Source of the DNA: Marinobacterium ramblicola
GTDB taxonomy: Bacteria; Pseudomonadota; Gammaproteobacteria; Pseudomonadales; Balneatricaceae
NCBI RefSeq assembly: GCF_019084545.1
Contig: NZ_JAHREP010000001.1
Coordinates: 201,056-265,055 of the forward strand
DNA: 64,000 nt
Direction: 5' to 3'
The notes under the pieces are model-generated. The model was not told the DNA's origin, did no database searches, and was given only the letters and a program-made list of their open reading frames with translations. The position numbers and the translations under genes were made by a program. Of this stretch, positions 52,300 to 61,692 are shown piece by piece (position 1 is the first letter of the stretch; each line of letters opens with the position of its first letter).

Positions 52300-52902
52300 A
52301 TGAGCACCGCAAGCCTGACACCCGAGTTAGACAGTACCGCATACCGGCACCGCTCCGTGCCGGGCAGCATCGCCGTCTGGGTGCTGATCTATGCCGAACT
52401 GAGCGAGTTCGCGCTGTTCTTCCTGGTCTACCTGGTCACCCGCGCGCACAACACCGAACTGTTCGCGGCGGGGCCGGCGCAGTTGAACATCCTCGCCGGC
52501 ACGCTGAACACCCTGGTGCTGGTCTCCAGCAGCTTCTGCGTCGCCCGCGCCATGAAGGCGATCCAGCGCAACGACCGCCGCGCCTGCATCCGCTGGCTCG
52601 GGCTGACCATCGCCTGCGGCGCCGCCTACTGCGGCATCAAGGGCTGGGAATACCTGTGGAACGAGGCCCACGGCCTCCATGCCCGCAGCAACCTGTTCTT
52701 CACCCTCTACTACTACCTCACCTTCAACCACCTGCTGCACGTACTGGTGGGGATGGCGACCCTCTCCTGGCTCTGCCTGCGCACCTGGCTTGGGTCATAC
52801 GATGCCGAGGACCACGAAGGGCTGGAGAACGGCGCCTGCTACTGGCACATGATCGACCTGGCCTGGATCATCCTCTTCCCGCTGGTCTACGTGATGGGGT
52901 AA
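52300..52902 (+). CDS. norE: NorE, cytochrome oxidase subunit III-like protein
   Basis: A 200-aa membrane protein with five predicted helices and the subunit III pattern (FALFFLVYL, WEYLWNEAHG, YYYLTFNHLLHVLVGM, YWHMIDLAWIILFPLVY). NorE is an optional member of nor clusters, improving NOR activity in Paracoccus; it lacks redox ligands. norF starts 5 bp after its stop. Confidence 0.92.
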   Translation: MSTASLTPELDSTAYRHRSVPGSIAVWVLIYAELSEFALFFLVYLVTRAHNTELFAAGPAQLNILAGTLNTLVLVSSSFCVARAMKAIQRNDRRACIRWLGLTIACGAAYCGIKGWEYLWNEAHGLHARSNLFFTLYYYLTFNHLLHVLVGMATLSWLCLRTWLGSYDAEDHEGLENGACYWHMIDLAWIILFPLVYVMG

Positions 52903-52907
52903 GCACG

Positions 52908-53216
52908 ATGAAGCTCAAAACTATGAACATCGACACTACGAACATAAGCGACCTGAACAGCTGGCGCCTGCTGATCCTGATCACCCTCGGCAGCGCCCTG
53001 ATCGCCGAAACCGGCGGTGCCACCCCGGCGCTGATCCTGCTGATCTGTGTCGCGGTGGTGCTGAAAGGACAGCTTGTGATCGATGTCCTGATGGACCTGC
53101 GCGGTAGCCACCGCGCCATCCGCACGCCGATGCTGGCCTACTTCTACGTGATGATGCCGCTGCTGGCGATGGGGCTGTTGTTCCCGGAGTGGTTGGAGCG
53201 GTTGACCACCCTCTAG
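52908..53216 (+). CDS. norF: NorF, cytochrome oxidase subunit IV-like small membrane protein
   Basis: A 102-aa protein with three hydrophobic helices (about 18-35, 39-56 and 75-93), of the prokaryotic subunit IV type that accompanies NorE. The ATG at 52908 follows a GGGGTAAG stretch; longer readings upstream are out-of-phase translations of norE. It is the last typical nor gene; the chemoreceptor gene follows after 78 bp. Confidence 0.85.
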   Translation: MKLKTMNIDTTNISDLNSWRLLILITLGSALIAETGGATPALILLICVAVVLKGQLVIDVLMDLRGSHRAIRTPMLAYFYVMMPLLAMGLLFPEWLERLTTL

Positions 53217-53294
53217 CCCTAACCGGGCAGAGCCTGACTTGTCTCCCGGTACACCGGGGTACTGCAGATAATTCAACGATATATGAGGTAATCC

Positions 53295-54461
53295 ATGCGT
53301 TCGCTGTTCCTCAGAATGCGGCTGATCCATTGGCTGGGGGCTATCGCCCTGCTGGTCAACATACTGTTCTTTACCGAGTCGCTGGTATCGGAGCTGATTC
53401 AGTGGGCCGTGGTGCTGTCCCTGATCGTCCACGATATCGACGAAAAGTACTGGGGCGTCGACGCGCTGAAAAAAGTGGCGGGCTACATGAGCGCGTTCGA
53501 GAAAAAGGACCTCTCCGCCACCTGTGATATCAACAGCGCCTACAACAGCGAGATCCACCATGTGCTGTCGGTGATCAACCGCTTCCGCGAGAAGGTGCGC
53601 GGCGCACTGCTGGACATCAAACAGCAGGCGCAGGTATCGGACGAGATCTCGCAACTGCTGAGCCGCAAGACATCCGCCATCGCCGAGCGCATCCGGGAAC
53701 AGGACCGGCGGGTCAGCGTCATCGACGAGCGAATCGAAGTGTTGGACAACACTTCCCAGGCGCTGCAGGAGAAGGCGGAAGCGACCCGCGTCCAGGTTCA
53801 ACTGACCCAGCAGGGGCTGCGCCGCTCCAACGACAGCCTGGACACCATGTCCCGAGACCTGAACGACTACATCGCGAACAACGACACCCTGCAGACACGC
53901 TTCAACGAACTGTCGGAGAAGACCGAAGCGATCGAAGAGGTGGTGTCGGCGATCGACCAACTGGCCGAGCAGACCAACCTGCTGGCGCTCAACGCCGCCA
54001 TCGAAGCCGCCCGTGCAGGCAACTACGGCCGTGGTTTCGCCGTGGTCGCCGACGAAGTGCGCAAGCTCGCACGATCGACCAAGCAGAGCCTGGACGACAT
54101 CGACCGCATTATCGCCGGCATCACCCACTCGGTACGCGAAGCGGGGGAGCAGATGGCACGCCAATCCGGCGCGATCGAATCGCTGGTCAGCCTCACCACC
54201 ACCAGCCGCGATGAACTGCTAAGCGCCTGCGACAACATGGAAGATATCCTGACCCTGATCAGCAACGATAGCAGCGACGCCACCGTGGACATCGGCTACA
54301 TCCACCGTGCGGTCAGCGACCTGAAACAGGAGGTCGGTTCCCTGCTGACCCTGTCCCACTCCAACGCCAACGACTGCAGCGAACTGCAGCGTCAGGGCGA
54401 ACGCCTCAACGGCGTCACGGTACAGATCGTCGATCAACTCGGCACCTTCAAAACAAACTGA
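53295..54461 (+). CDS. Methyl-accepting chemotaxis-type receptor without a ligand domain
   Basis: A 388-aa receptor. Two hydrophobic segments (about 10-26 and 30-48) are joined by a very short turn, so there is no periplasmic sensor domain. The rest is a long cytoplasmic coiled coil with the signalling tip [18 protein letters not shown] (about 225-242) and [12 protein letters not shown]. No HAMP domain is obvious and no CheR/CheB tether pentapeptide ends the protein. GAGG precedes the ATG. The gene lies 78 bp behind norF on the same strand with no clear terminator between, so co-expression with nor genes is plausible. Confidence 0.88.
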   Translation: MRSLFLRMRLIHWLGAIALLVNILFFTESLVSELIQWAVVLSLIVHDIDEKYWGVDALKKVAGYMSAFEKKDLSATCDINSAYNSEIHHVLSVINRFREKVRGALLDIKQQAQVSDEISQLLSRKTSAIAERIREQDRRVSVIDERIEVLDNTSQALQEKAEATRVQVQLTQQGLRRSNDSLDTMSRDLNDYIANNDTLQTRFNELSEKTEAIEEVVSAIDQLAEQTNLLALNAAIEAARAGNYGRGFAVVADEVRKLARSTKQSLDDIDRIIAGITHSVREAGEQMARQSGAIESLVSLTTTSRDELLSACDNMEDILTLISNDSSDATVDIGYIHRAVSDLKQEVGSLLTLSHSNANDCSELQRQGERLNGVTVQIVDQLGTFKTN

Positions 54462-54615
54462 CTCAATAACCCTACATACGGTGTTGTGCCCGCCGCCAAA
54501 GCCGGGCACACTCCAGGAAAGAGACTTGACTAGCCAGTTATCGATTTGCAGGCAGTGAGTGTCAGATCGAGTCTGAATTAGTACGAATTAAGAATTCGTT
54601 GATTCTGGAAACAAC

Positions 54616-56289
54616 TCAGCGCGAAACAACCTCGCTACCTTCACGCACAAAAGAGCATCCCGTTTTACGTACTCGGTTATTAAAGATTGCGTCATCAATG
54701 CCTATATAGACGTTTGGATAGATCGCGCCCTTAACGGTTACGACGGCACTGCTTTCCGCCTGTTTACGCGCGTTCAACCGCGCCAGGATCGCCTTGATCC
54801 GCTCGGCTTTCTGCTCGTAAGAGTGCAGGGTTGCCTTGATCTTACGGCTCATATCACTGTTGATTGATGCTTTTTGCGCCGGGTTTTCAGATGCCTTGAG
54901 TACTTTTTCCAGTTTTTCACAGTTCTCCAGGCAGTTCTTGTGTTCGGTCCGAAGTTGTTCCTCCAGCTTGCGTTTGCAATTGATTCTGCCGGCTCTAACT
55001 ACTGTCGGGACATTTGCATCGCTGCCCAGAGCGTTGACGGCAACTTCTTTTCTGGCAGTAGTCTTGCCGCCGATGATACAGCCCTTACTGCCGGGTTGAG
55101 TCAGGTTGATACTGCCTTTTGCGGACAGACGACTTTGCAGCACAAATTCACGAATGATGATATCGCCGGCAGCATGGAGATGAGCCAGGTTGGCATATTT
55201 GGCTCTGATATCGCCGCCCGCGAGGACACGCGCCTTGAGAATCAGCTCTTTGTTCTGATCGCGCCCCAGATCCTCTCCCGCTACACCGCCGACAATGGTC
55301 AGATTCCGACCGGCAATGACGGTCGCTTTTTCAACCATGCCACGAATAAAGACATCACCAGTCGCGTGCAGTGAAAAGCCGCTGCTGACATCGCCTTTCA
55401 CTTCAACAGAGCCGTCAAAATCGATGTTGCCGCTTTCAATGTTGATCGCATCGAGTCTTAATGTTGGATCTACAGAGACACCCTTATCGATCAGTATTGG
55501 GTGTCCTTTCACGGCTGCAATTAGTTGATCGGGGTTATCCGGGTCGATAATCGCGCCGTCTATATCAGGATTAAACTCCAGCACGCGTCCCGGCTCGGTC
55601 GGGAGCTCCGCGCCCATCACGTTCAGCCCGGGTACACCAGCGGTAGGTGGCGTTCGCCGCATCAGGATTTCCCCCTGTTCAACGACGATAAAATCCTGCA
55701 CCTGATGAAAATCGACTTGAGCCTCTTCGGAGTAGTCTTCAATCAGGTTTTTACACCCTTCAACGAGCCCTTCGAACCGACTGTCGACTCCAGGCTCCGG
55801 TTCAACGCCACGGGCGACGCAAAGACGCTCTGCCTGACCGGCTTCGATGACCTGATCCAGTGCCGATTGGTCGATACAGCTCTCTTGAATTGCGCGCTCC
55901 TGCAGCTCTTCAAGCAACCATTCACGGGTGATTTTCTTGCCGCCATAAGCGGGGATTGCGGTGAGATAAACCGCCATCTTGTCGGGCTGCACCGCCCATT
56001 CCAGCTCGGCGTCGCGCTGGTGAGCAATGGTTGCGCTGCCCTCCTTACCCTGAATGGCTAGAGTAATCAGCTCCTGCATGTCGGAGTCCGACGTATAAAA
56101 CTCTCCGTAGCCCTGTTCTTTCAACAGTGACTGGAGTGTGGGTAGGTCGAGTTTTTGAGCAGTCGGCGAGGGGGGCAGCGTTGCCAGTACAGACTGGGTG
56201 TCTGGATCGAAAGTGAGCCTGACTGCCGAAACCGTGGATTGGTTTGCAGCAGCGGCATCTGTAGGAAGATCTGCCGCAGAAGTAGACAT
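54616..56289 (-). CDS. FapA/DUF342-family protein
   Basis: A 557-aa protein of the DUF342 (FapA) family. An N-terminal region (1-150) precedes the beta-helix-like part (about 200-420) with repeated short strands (DGSVEVKGDVSSGFSLHATGDVFIRGMVEKA), then a coiled coil (about 440-500) and a C-terminal beta strand region. Such proteins are associated with flagellar assembly, cell-envelope structures or cell-shape functions; none is proven here. No flagellar genes are nearby. It is a single gene with its own flanking intergenic regions. Confidence 0.85.
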   Translation of the reverse strand: MSTSAADLPTDAAAANQSTVSAVRLTFDPDTQSVLATLPPSPTAQKLDLPTLQSLLKEQGYGEFYTSDSDMQELITLAIQGKEGSATIAHQRDAELEWAVQPDKMAVYLTAIPAYGGKKITREWLLEELQERAIQESCIDQSALDQVIEAGQAERLCVARGVEPEPGVDSRFEGLVEGCKNLIEDYSEEAQVDFHQVQDFIVVEQGEILMRRTPPTAGVPGLNVMGAELPTEPGRVLEFNPDIDGAIIDPDNPDQLIAAVKGHPILIDKGVSVDPTLRLDAINIESGNIDFDGSVEVKGDVSSGFSLHATGDVFIRGMVEKATVIAGRNLTIVGGVAGEDLGRDQNKELILKARVLAGGDIRAKYANLAHLHAAGDIIIREFVLQSRLSAKGSINLTQPGSKGCIIGGKTTARKEVAVNALGSDANVPTVVRAGRINCKRKLEEQLRTEHKNCLENCEKLEKVLKASENPAQKASINSDMSRKIKATLHSYEQKAERIKAILARLNARKQAESSAVVTVKGAIYPNVYIGIDDAIFNNRVRKTGCSFVREGSEVVSR

Positions 56290-56445
56290 ATAGGTCTTTA
56301 TAATTTTATTAGTGGCAAAAATATGTTGATCAAAAAATAATCAAAAATTCCTTTGTCTCTTTTATCATACAAAAGTCTAATGGGCAAACCGATGCTGTGG
56401 GAGGCGGCTATAAAGTCGGGACTTGACGCCTCAACACTCTCCACC

Positions 56446-59256
56446 TCAACGCTCGAGATCCGGCTCATGGCAGTGGCGAAGGATATGGGCGCGGGCGGCA
56501 TCGCGTAGCGTTAATGCGCGGGTCCAGCGCTCGCCCTCCTTGTCGGGATAGAGGGGTATGCCAATCACCACGCAAATCTCACCCCGGTAACCGTACCAGC
56601 GCTGGCCGCGCAGGATCGAGCGGGTGCCGCTGATGGCGACCGGTATGACCGGTATGCCTGCATCGACGGCGCTGACAAAGGCACCCATCTTGAACGGCAT
56701 CAGTCCGGGGCTCTCCTGCAGGGTGCCTTCGGGAAAGAACAGCAGGCGGTGCCCCTTTTGTGCCAGGTTGGTGGCTTCGCGGGCGCCGTTCAGGCTCTGT
56801 TGTGGATCCTGGCGGTTGATGTAGCGCACCGCCAGCCGGTCCAGCAGGGTGCGCGGTAGCGGCTGGGTGCGCAGTTCTGCCTTGGCGACGAAGTGCACGG
56901 GGTGGGGCAGTGTCGCGATCAGCACGAAGGCATCCAGGTAGCTGGCGTGGTTGACGACCAGCACGCAGGGGGCGTCTGCCGAAATGTTCTCCAGGCCTCT
57001 GATGTGGAGCGGGGTGCGGGTCAGCCAGGCCCAGCATCGCGAGATCCGGTGCAGGGCGTACCAGCGCCGCTTCAGGTTGGGCAGCAGCAGTACGGCGATG
57101 AATGCCGCCGTGGTCAGTGTCAGCCCGGTCAGCAACGCATAACCCGCGAACAGGTGGCGGCCGAGGCTGCGGCGCAGGCGCTGCAGTTGCGGTGTGGTGG
57201 CTTTCAGCAGCATCCGGAGCAGCTGAAGGCCGGGCGTGCGGATGCGGTAGTCGCCGCGGATGTAGCGTTCGCGGCAGTCAGAGCGGCGCAGCTTTCCGCT
57301 GGAGGTCTTGAGCAGAATCCCAGGCGGAGTCAGTACCACCTCGTCGGGTGGTTCGCCGATCAGGCGGCTGACGGCGTTGGCCGCTTGGTGTCTGAGACGT
57401 TCGCGCTCGCCTTCGTCGTCGGCGCGTGTCTCGGCCATGACGATCAGCCGCTCGCTACCGCTGGCCTGGTCGCTCACGCCGAAGGCGGCGACGCGTCCGC
57501 GGCGTAGGCCGTCGATGGTGCCTACAGCCGACTCCAGCTCTTCGGGATAGAGGTTGCGGCCGCTACGGATGATCAGATCCTTGCTGCGCCCGGTAATATA
57601 GAGGCCCTCTTCGGCCAGGTAGCCCAGGTCGCCGCTGTCGAGCCAATCGCCGTCGAACAGGCGGGCGGTTGCCGAACTGTTGCGGTAATAGCCGCTGCAC
57701 GCCGACGGACCCTGGAACTGCAGTCGGCCCTGAAATCGTGACGGCAGTTCACGGCCGCCTTCGTCGCAGATGCGGATCCGATGCGCCGGTAGTGGCTGAC
57801 CGCAACAGACGAATTCGACGACCTCGGTGTCGGTATCCGATGCGGGCAGGGCGTGGCCGTCACGCATCAGGGGCGCGCGCTGCACACGATCGATGTGGGG
57901 TTTGCTGTCGGGCGCGGGAAAGGCCAGAGCCAGGCTGCACTCGGCCAAGCCGTAGACGGGATACATCGCCTTGGCGTCGAAGCCGCATTTGGCGAAGCGT
58001 CGGCAGAATCTGCGCAGGGTATGGGCATTGACCGCTTCGGCGCCGTTCATGGCGAGGCGCCAGTGGCTCAGGTCGAGTTCGTCCAGCAGGCTGTCGGGCA
58101 CCTTGTTGAGGCAGAGTTCGTAGGCGAAGTTCGGTGCCGCCGAGAGGGTGCCGCCATGGCGGCTCAGCGCCTGCAGCCAGCGCGCCGGGCGGCCGAGGAA
58201 GGACTCGGGCGGCAGGCTTATCAGCAGTGCGGCATGGTAGAGACTGCCAAGCCAGGCGCCGATCAGGCCCATGTCGTGATAGAGCGGCAGCCAACTGACG
58301 CACACGTCGCGGCTGGAGGCGTCGATCGCCTTGCCGGCGGTACGGATGTTGGCCAGCAGATTGGCGTGGCTCAGGATCACCCCCTTGGGGCTACCGGTAC
58401 TGCCGGATGTGTATTGCAGCAGGGCGATATCGTCGCGTTTCGGCATGACCGGCTTTTCGATCGGCTCTTGAGCGGGAGCCGCGTGCGCTGGCGACTGTGG
58501 GGCCATCACGTCCGCAAGGCTTGGCACCTGCGCCTTGAGTAGTCGGGAGAGTGCATTCGCTTCGGGCGGTGCGATCAACAGCCGGGCCTGACAGTTGTCG
58601 AGAATCGATGCCTGGCGGTTGAGGTGGTCCTCAAGCTGGCTGGGGCGCATCGGCGGGTAGATCGGGACAGGTATGGCACCGCTCATCAGAATGCCGAAGA
58701 AGCTGACGAAGTAGTCGCGCCCGGTCGGCAGCATCAGCGCCACGCTCTGGTCAGGCGCGAGGCCGTGCTGTAGCAGCCTTGCGGCGACGGAGCGGGCCTC
58801 CTGCCAGAGTTGGCCATAGGTCAGTTCCGGGCCGTTGCCCTGGTCATTGTAGAAATGGATATGGGGCCGGTCGGGATGACGCTCGACATGCCAGGCCAGT
58901 ACCTCGACCAGGCTGAGGGCCTGGCTCGGCACGCCTTCGGTGGCCTCCAGTGGTGTCGCAGGGGCGGGGACCTGCGTTGGCGCGGTCGGGGAGGCCCGCT
59001 CCAGCAGACGCAGCAGATCGCGGGGTGTTTCGGCCTCGGCAAAGGTTCGCTCCGGCAGAGCGACCTGGAAGCAACTCTCGATGCGGGAGAGCAGCTCCGC
59101 ACGGCTCAGGCTGTCGAACCCGAGATCGCCGTCGAGGGTGCTGTCCAACGTTATCGGATCGGCCGGTCGGTGGGAGCGTAGCTCCGCCCCCAGCTCTTCG
59201 ATCAACTGCAGCAGTACCGCCTTTTGTTCCGGCACGTTGGTGCGCTCCGTCAGCAT
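56446..59256 (-). CDS. ACP-acyl-AMP ligase-acyltransferase fusion protein
   Basis: A 936-aa multidomain protein. An N-terminal acyl-carrier domain (about 10-90) has the phosphopantetheine serine in LGFDSLSRAEL (about Ser49). A fatty acyl-AMP ligase domain (about 115-665) has YTSGSTGSPKGVILSHAN and a catalytic Lys in TSSGKLRRSD (about 655). A membrane segment (about 702-728) then leads to a PlsC-type acyltransferase (about 740-925) with NHASYLDAF (HxxxxD) and FPEGTLQESPG. It could activate a free fatty acid, hold it on its own carrier and pass it to a lysophospholipid or similar acceptor; the acceptor is unknown. The ATG at 59256 is preferred over the adjacent GTG. Confidence 0.88.
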   Translation of the reverse strand: MLTERTNVPEQKAVLLQLIEELGAELRSHRPADPITLDSTLDGDLGFDSLSRAELLSRIESCFQVALPERTFAEAETPRDLLRLLERASPTAPTQVPAPATPLEATEGVPSQALSLVEVLAWHVERHPDRPHIHFYNDQGNGPELTYGQLWQEARSVAARLLQHGLAPDQSVALMLPTGRDYFVSFFGILMSGAIPVPIYPPMRPSQLEDHLNRQASILDNCQARLLIAPPEANALSRLLKAQVPSLADVMAPQSPAHAAPAQEPIEKPVMPKRDDIALLQYTSGSTGSPKGVILSHANLLANIRTAGKAIDASSRDVCVSWLPLYHDMGLIGAWLGSLYHAALLISLPPESFLGRPARWLQALSRHGGTLSAAPNFAYELCLNKVPDSLLDELDLSHWRLAMNGAEAVNAHTLRRFCRRFAKCGFDAKAMYPVYGLAECSLALAFPAPDSKPHIDRVQRAPLMRDGHALPASDTDTEVVEFVCCGQPLPAHRIRICDEGGRELPSRFQGRLQFQGPSACSGYYRNSSATARLFDGDWLDSGDLGYLAEEGLYITGRSKDLIIRSGRNLYPEELESAVGTIDGLRRGRVAAFGVSDQASGSERLIVMAETRADDEGERERLRHQAANAVSRLIGEPPDEVVLTPPGILLKTSSGKLRRSDCRERYIRGDYRIRTPGLQLLRMLLKATTPQLQRLRRSLGRHLFAGYALLTGLTLTTAAFIAVLLLPNLKRRWYALHRISRCWAWLTRTPLHIRGLENISADAPCVLVVNHASYLDAFVLIATLPHPVHFVAKAELRTQPLPRTLLDRLAVRYINRQDPQQSLNGAREATNLAQKGHRLLFFPEGTLQESPGLMPFKMGAFVSAVDAGIPVIPVAISGTRSILRGQRWYGYRGEICVVIGIPLYPDKEGERWTRALTLRDAARAHILRHCHEPDLER

Positions 59257-59395
59257 CACCGACCCCGGTGTTTTCTCACGTTATCTCTAGCATAGGCGAT
59301 AGGGCGGCACGTCGGGTGCGAAGCGGAGCGTGTCGGCTATCCTTCAAAGCGTGCCACTGCTGTTTAGGCAGCAATAAACAGGGGAGTTCAACACC

Positions 59396-59743
59396 ATGAA
59401 ACACAAGGGAAGCTGCCATTGCGGCAGAATTGCCTTCGAGATCGAAGGCGAGATCGAGAGCGCAATGTCATGCAACTGTTCGATCTGCTCGCGCAAGGGG
59501 TCACTACTGTGGTTCGCCCCTCGGGAGAAGCTGAAGCTGCTTACTCCGGAGGATGATATGAGTACTTACATGTTCAACAAACATGTGATCAAGCATCGCT
59601 TCTGCCCGGTTTGCGGTATCCACCCCTTCGGCGAGGGTGTGGATCACGAGGGCAATGCGATGGCGGCGATCAACATCCGCTGTATCGAAGGGATCGATCT
59701 GTCGGATATTCCTGTACAGGAGTTTGACGGTCGGTCGTTGTGA
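59396..59743 (+). CDS. GFA-family (glutathione-dependent formaldehyde-activating-like) protein
   Basis: A 115-aa zinc-binding protein with the GFA motifs GSCHCG, SCNCSICSRKG and CPVCGIHPF, giving seven conserved Cys. Members such as Gfa of Paracoccus accelerate formation of S-hydroxymethylglutathione, though most homologues have no tested activity, so formaldehyde use is not assured here. AGGGGAG sits before the ATG. Single gene, divergent from the acyltransferase fusion and convergent with the Crp-like regulator. Confidence 0.9.
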   Translation: MKHKGSCHCGRIAFEIEGEIESAMSCNCSICSRKGSLLWFAPREKLKLLTPEDDMSTYMFNKHVIKHRFCPVCGIHPFGEGVDHEGNAMAAINIRCIEGIDLSDIPVQEFDGRSL

Positions 59744-59804
59744 TGCTGCTCGATACGTGAAAGGTGCGTCATGCGGTTTATGACGCCAGAGCCAGAGGAG
59801 CCAT

Positions 59805-60509
59805 CTAAGGCAGCAGCCGGTCATACTCCTGCTTGACCACGGCGTAGCATTCGCAGGTGCGAGCCTCCAGGCCCTGCCGGTCAAGCACTCTGATGTGCCC
59901 TCGGTGATACTGGATCAGGCCGTCCTCCTGCAACTGGTGGGCAACGGTGGTTACGCCTTCCCGCCGCACGCCGAGCATATTGGCCATCAGCTCCTGGGTC
60001 ATGAACAGCTCGTCCGAGGGTAGTCGATCGTGGCTTAACAGCAGCCAGCGGCAGAGCTGCTGATCCAGCGAATGATGCCGATTGCAGACCGCGGTTTGTG
60101 ACATCTGGGTCAGCAGTGCCTGGGTGTAACGCAAAAGCAGACGTTGCAGCGTGGTGTTGGCCTGAAACTCAGCTTTCAGGATCTGCTCGGGGAGACGGTA
60201 GGCGGTGCCCTCGCTCTGCACGACGGCGCGATTGGGCATGGTGTCGCCACCCATGAACAGCGCTATGCCGAGCACGCCCTCGTTGCCGACGACCGATACT
60301 TCGGCCGAGTCGCCGTTAAGTGTTACATAGAGCAGGGAGATGATGGAGTCGGTCGGGAAGTAGGCGTGGTGTAGTTCGCTGCCCGACTCGTGCAAGGTGG
60401 CGCCGAGTGACAGTTCTATCTCTTCCAGATGGGGCGCAAGACGACCGTATTCAGGAGCCGGCAAGGCTGCTAACAGGCGGTTTTGCTGCGGATTTGAAAC
60501 TGTTTCCAT
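59805..60509 (-). CDS. Crp/Fnr-family regulator, second copy
   Basis: A 234-aa regulator with an N-terminal beta-roll (about 15-130, YFPTDSIISLLYVTLNGDSAEVSVVGNEG) and a C-terminal winged-helix (about 165-225, MTQELMANMLGVRREGVTTVAHQLQ). It lacks obvious cAMP-contact residues and an Fe-S cysteine set. It is only distantly similar to the Crp-like protein at 7861. Signal and targets unknown; it is a single gene. Confidence 0.86.
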   Translation of the reverse strand: METVSNPQQNRLLAALPAPEYGRLAPHLEEIELSLGATLHESGSELHHAYFPTDSIISLLYVTLNGDSAEVSVVGNEGVLGIALFMGGDTMPNRAVVQSEGTAYRLPEQILKAEFQANTTLQRLLLRYTQALLTQMSQTAVCNRHHSLDQQLCRWLLLSHDRLPSDELFMTQELMANMLGVRREGVTTVAHQLQEDGLIQYHRGHIRVLDRQGLEARTCECYAVVKQEYDRLLP

Positions 60510-60652
60510 AATCGTGCTCCAACGCTGTCTCCATACAAGGCCGCCGCCCGGTCAATGCTGTGGCAGGCTGGTTTTTAAAAGCAGTATAGGAAAGCAGGCG
60601 TGAAAACACTTACGGGAGCTGGTATCCGCACAGGCAAGTGCGTAAAGGGGAG

Positions 60653-60674
60653 GGCGGCGCTTATGAGCGCCGCC
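60653..60674. other. Hairpin between the Crp-like and SYLF genes
   Basis: GGCGGCGCT (60653-60661) pairs with AGCGCCGCC (60666-60674), loop of four, no T run on either strand. A smaller CAGGCGC/GCGCCTG hairpin follows near 60713-60731. Function unknown; possibly leader structure of the SYLF or Crp-like mRNA region. Confidence 0.4.
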
Positions 60675-60742
60675 AAGGAGTGCATAGCTCAAAGTGACGA
60701 TGAGGCGGTACAGGCGCTAACTGCGCCTGCACCCGAACCGGT

Positions 60743-61303
60743 TTAGCGTTTGATCAGGGAGATCTTGGTACCCTCGATCGTGATGCCGGCCATCAAGCCC
60801 TGTTGGTCGAATATGAACGCGTAGGCGTCCTCCTTCAGGGTCGTAGTCGAAAGGTTTCTGGCGATGCCTTCGTCCACCAGAACGACTGTAGGGCCTACGC
60901 CGAGCTCCCAGCCTTTCGATTTGTCGAGATAACTTACAGCGTCGTCGCTCATCAGGAATATGGCATAGCCATAGGACTGAGCACCGATCTGAAGTCCCCA
61001 GGAACCGCTGACCGAATTGTAATAATCGACCACGGTGGAACCCCTCATCAGAGCGCCTTCGCCGTAGGAACCGCCAAAGACCAGACCTGCCTTGATCATG
61101 TTGGGGAACACCAGAATGGCCTTCGCGTTATGTGAGAGGGTCTCGGCTACCGGTTGGACTCGATAGAGTATCTGCAGTGCCTGGCGGCAGTCCTCATTCA
61201 GATCCTCGGCCGTTGCCGCCTGTGCCGAACTGATCATGCCGATCGGCATTATGGAAACCATTACCAGCACGAACGCGAGTAAAAAACGTTGAATTATCAG
61301 CAT
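60743..61303 (-). CDS. SYLF-domain (YSC84-like) lipid-binding protein
   Basis: A 186-aa exported protein with a signal peptide ending near SSAQAATAED (about residue 30) and a SYLF domain covering the rest: AKAILVFPNMIKAGLVFGGSYGEGAL and GSWGLQIGAQSYGYAIFLM are typical. SYLF domains bind lipids in eukaryotes; bacterial members are periplasmic and of unknown role. Single gene. Confidence 0.88.
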   Translation of the reverse strand: MLIIQRFLLAFVLVMVSIMPIGMISSAQAATAEDLNEDCRQALQILYRVQPVAETLSHNAKAILVFPNMIKAGLVFGGSYGEGALMRGSTVVDYYNSVSGSWGLQIGAQSYGYAIFLMSDDAVSYLDKSKGWELGVGPTVVLVDEGIARNLSTTTLKEDAYAFIFDQQGLMAGITIEGTKISLIKR

Positions 61304-61568
61304 TTCTTATCCTCCCGAATTGGGAGCAGTAACGGCAACGAGATAATGGATTAATAAGGGGTGCACTTCTCGCGAAGGCAACAGGTTATCGTTGCCATTG
61401 ACTGCATCCAGTTTATCGTTACGCCTGCGTCACTCCAGGGTCTTGAAAGGACCAAGGTGCTCGACGCAACGGATGCTGATATCAGGGTGGGCCTTTTAGT
61501 CATCCTCCGTCTGTGCGGTAGCGAACATAGCCGCAGGGATCTGGTATAGCGCAGGAACGAAGTCAGCT
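61304..61568. other. Intergenic region without a recognised gene
   Basis: Two overlapping short reading frames on opposite strands have no ribosome site or family resemblance. The segment probably holds the SYLF gene promoter. The repeat copy and the metH terminator follow at 61569-61656. Confidence 0.5.
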
Positions 61569-61613
61569 GCTTCAGGGCATCCACGCGTCCGCGGCATACC
61601 GTAGATCCTGTAC
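61569..61613. repeat. Dispersed intergenic repeat, copy 2
   Basis: Shares GTACAGGA, GGTATGCCGC and TGGATGC in the same order and spacing on the minus strand with copy 1 at 32009-32053. Also immediately beyond a minus-strand terminator. Confidence 0.65.
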
Positions 61614-61615
61614 AG

Positions 61616-61656
61616 AAAAAAGCCGGTGGAGATCGTGCAATTCCACCGGCTTCTTT
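61616..61656. terminator. Terminator after metH
   Basis: AAGCCGGTGGA (61620-61630) pairs with TCCACCGGCTT (61642-61652); on the minus strand a run of T follows at 61621-61616, and on the plus strand TTCTTTT. Confidence 0.85.
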
Positions 61657-61692
61657 TAGCGTTGGCGCGGTCGCTCGCGCTGAGCTTATTGC

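Noticed and set aside
52887-54164. 425-codon minus-strand open frame over norF and the chemoreceptor
   Set aside because: Antisense to two well-supported genes.
54485-54510. TGTGCCCG/CGGGCACA hairpin after the chemoreceptor gene as a terminator
   Set aside because: An 8-bp stem without a T run; could be coincidental, so not annotated.
61351-61584. Short frames on both strands between the SYLF gene and metH
   Set aside because: No ribosome site, no family resemblance, and one runs into the dispersed repeat.
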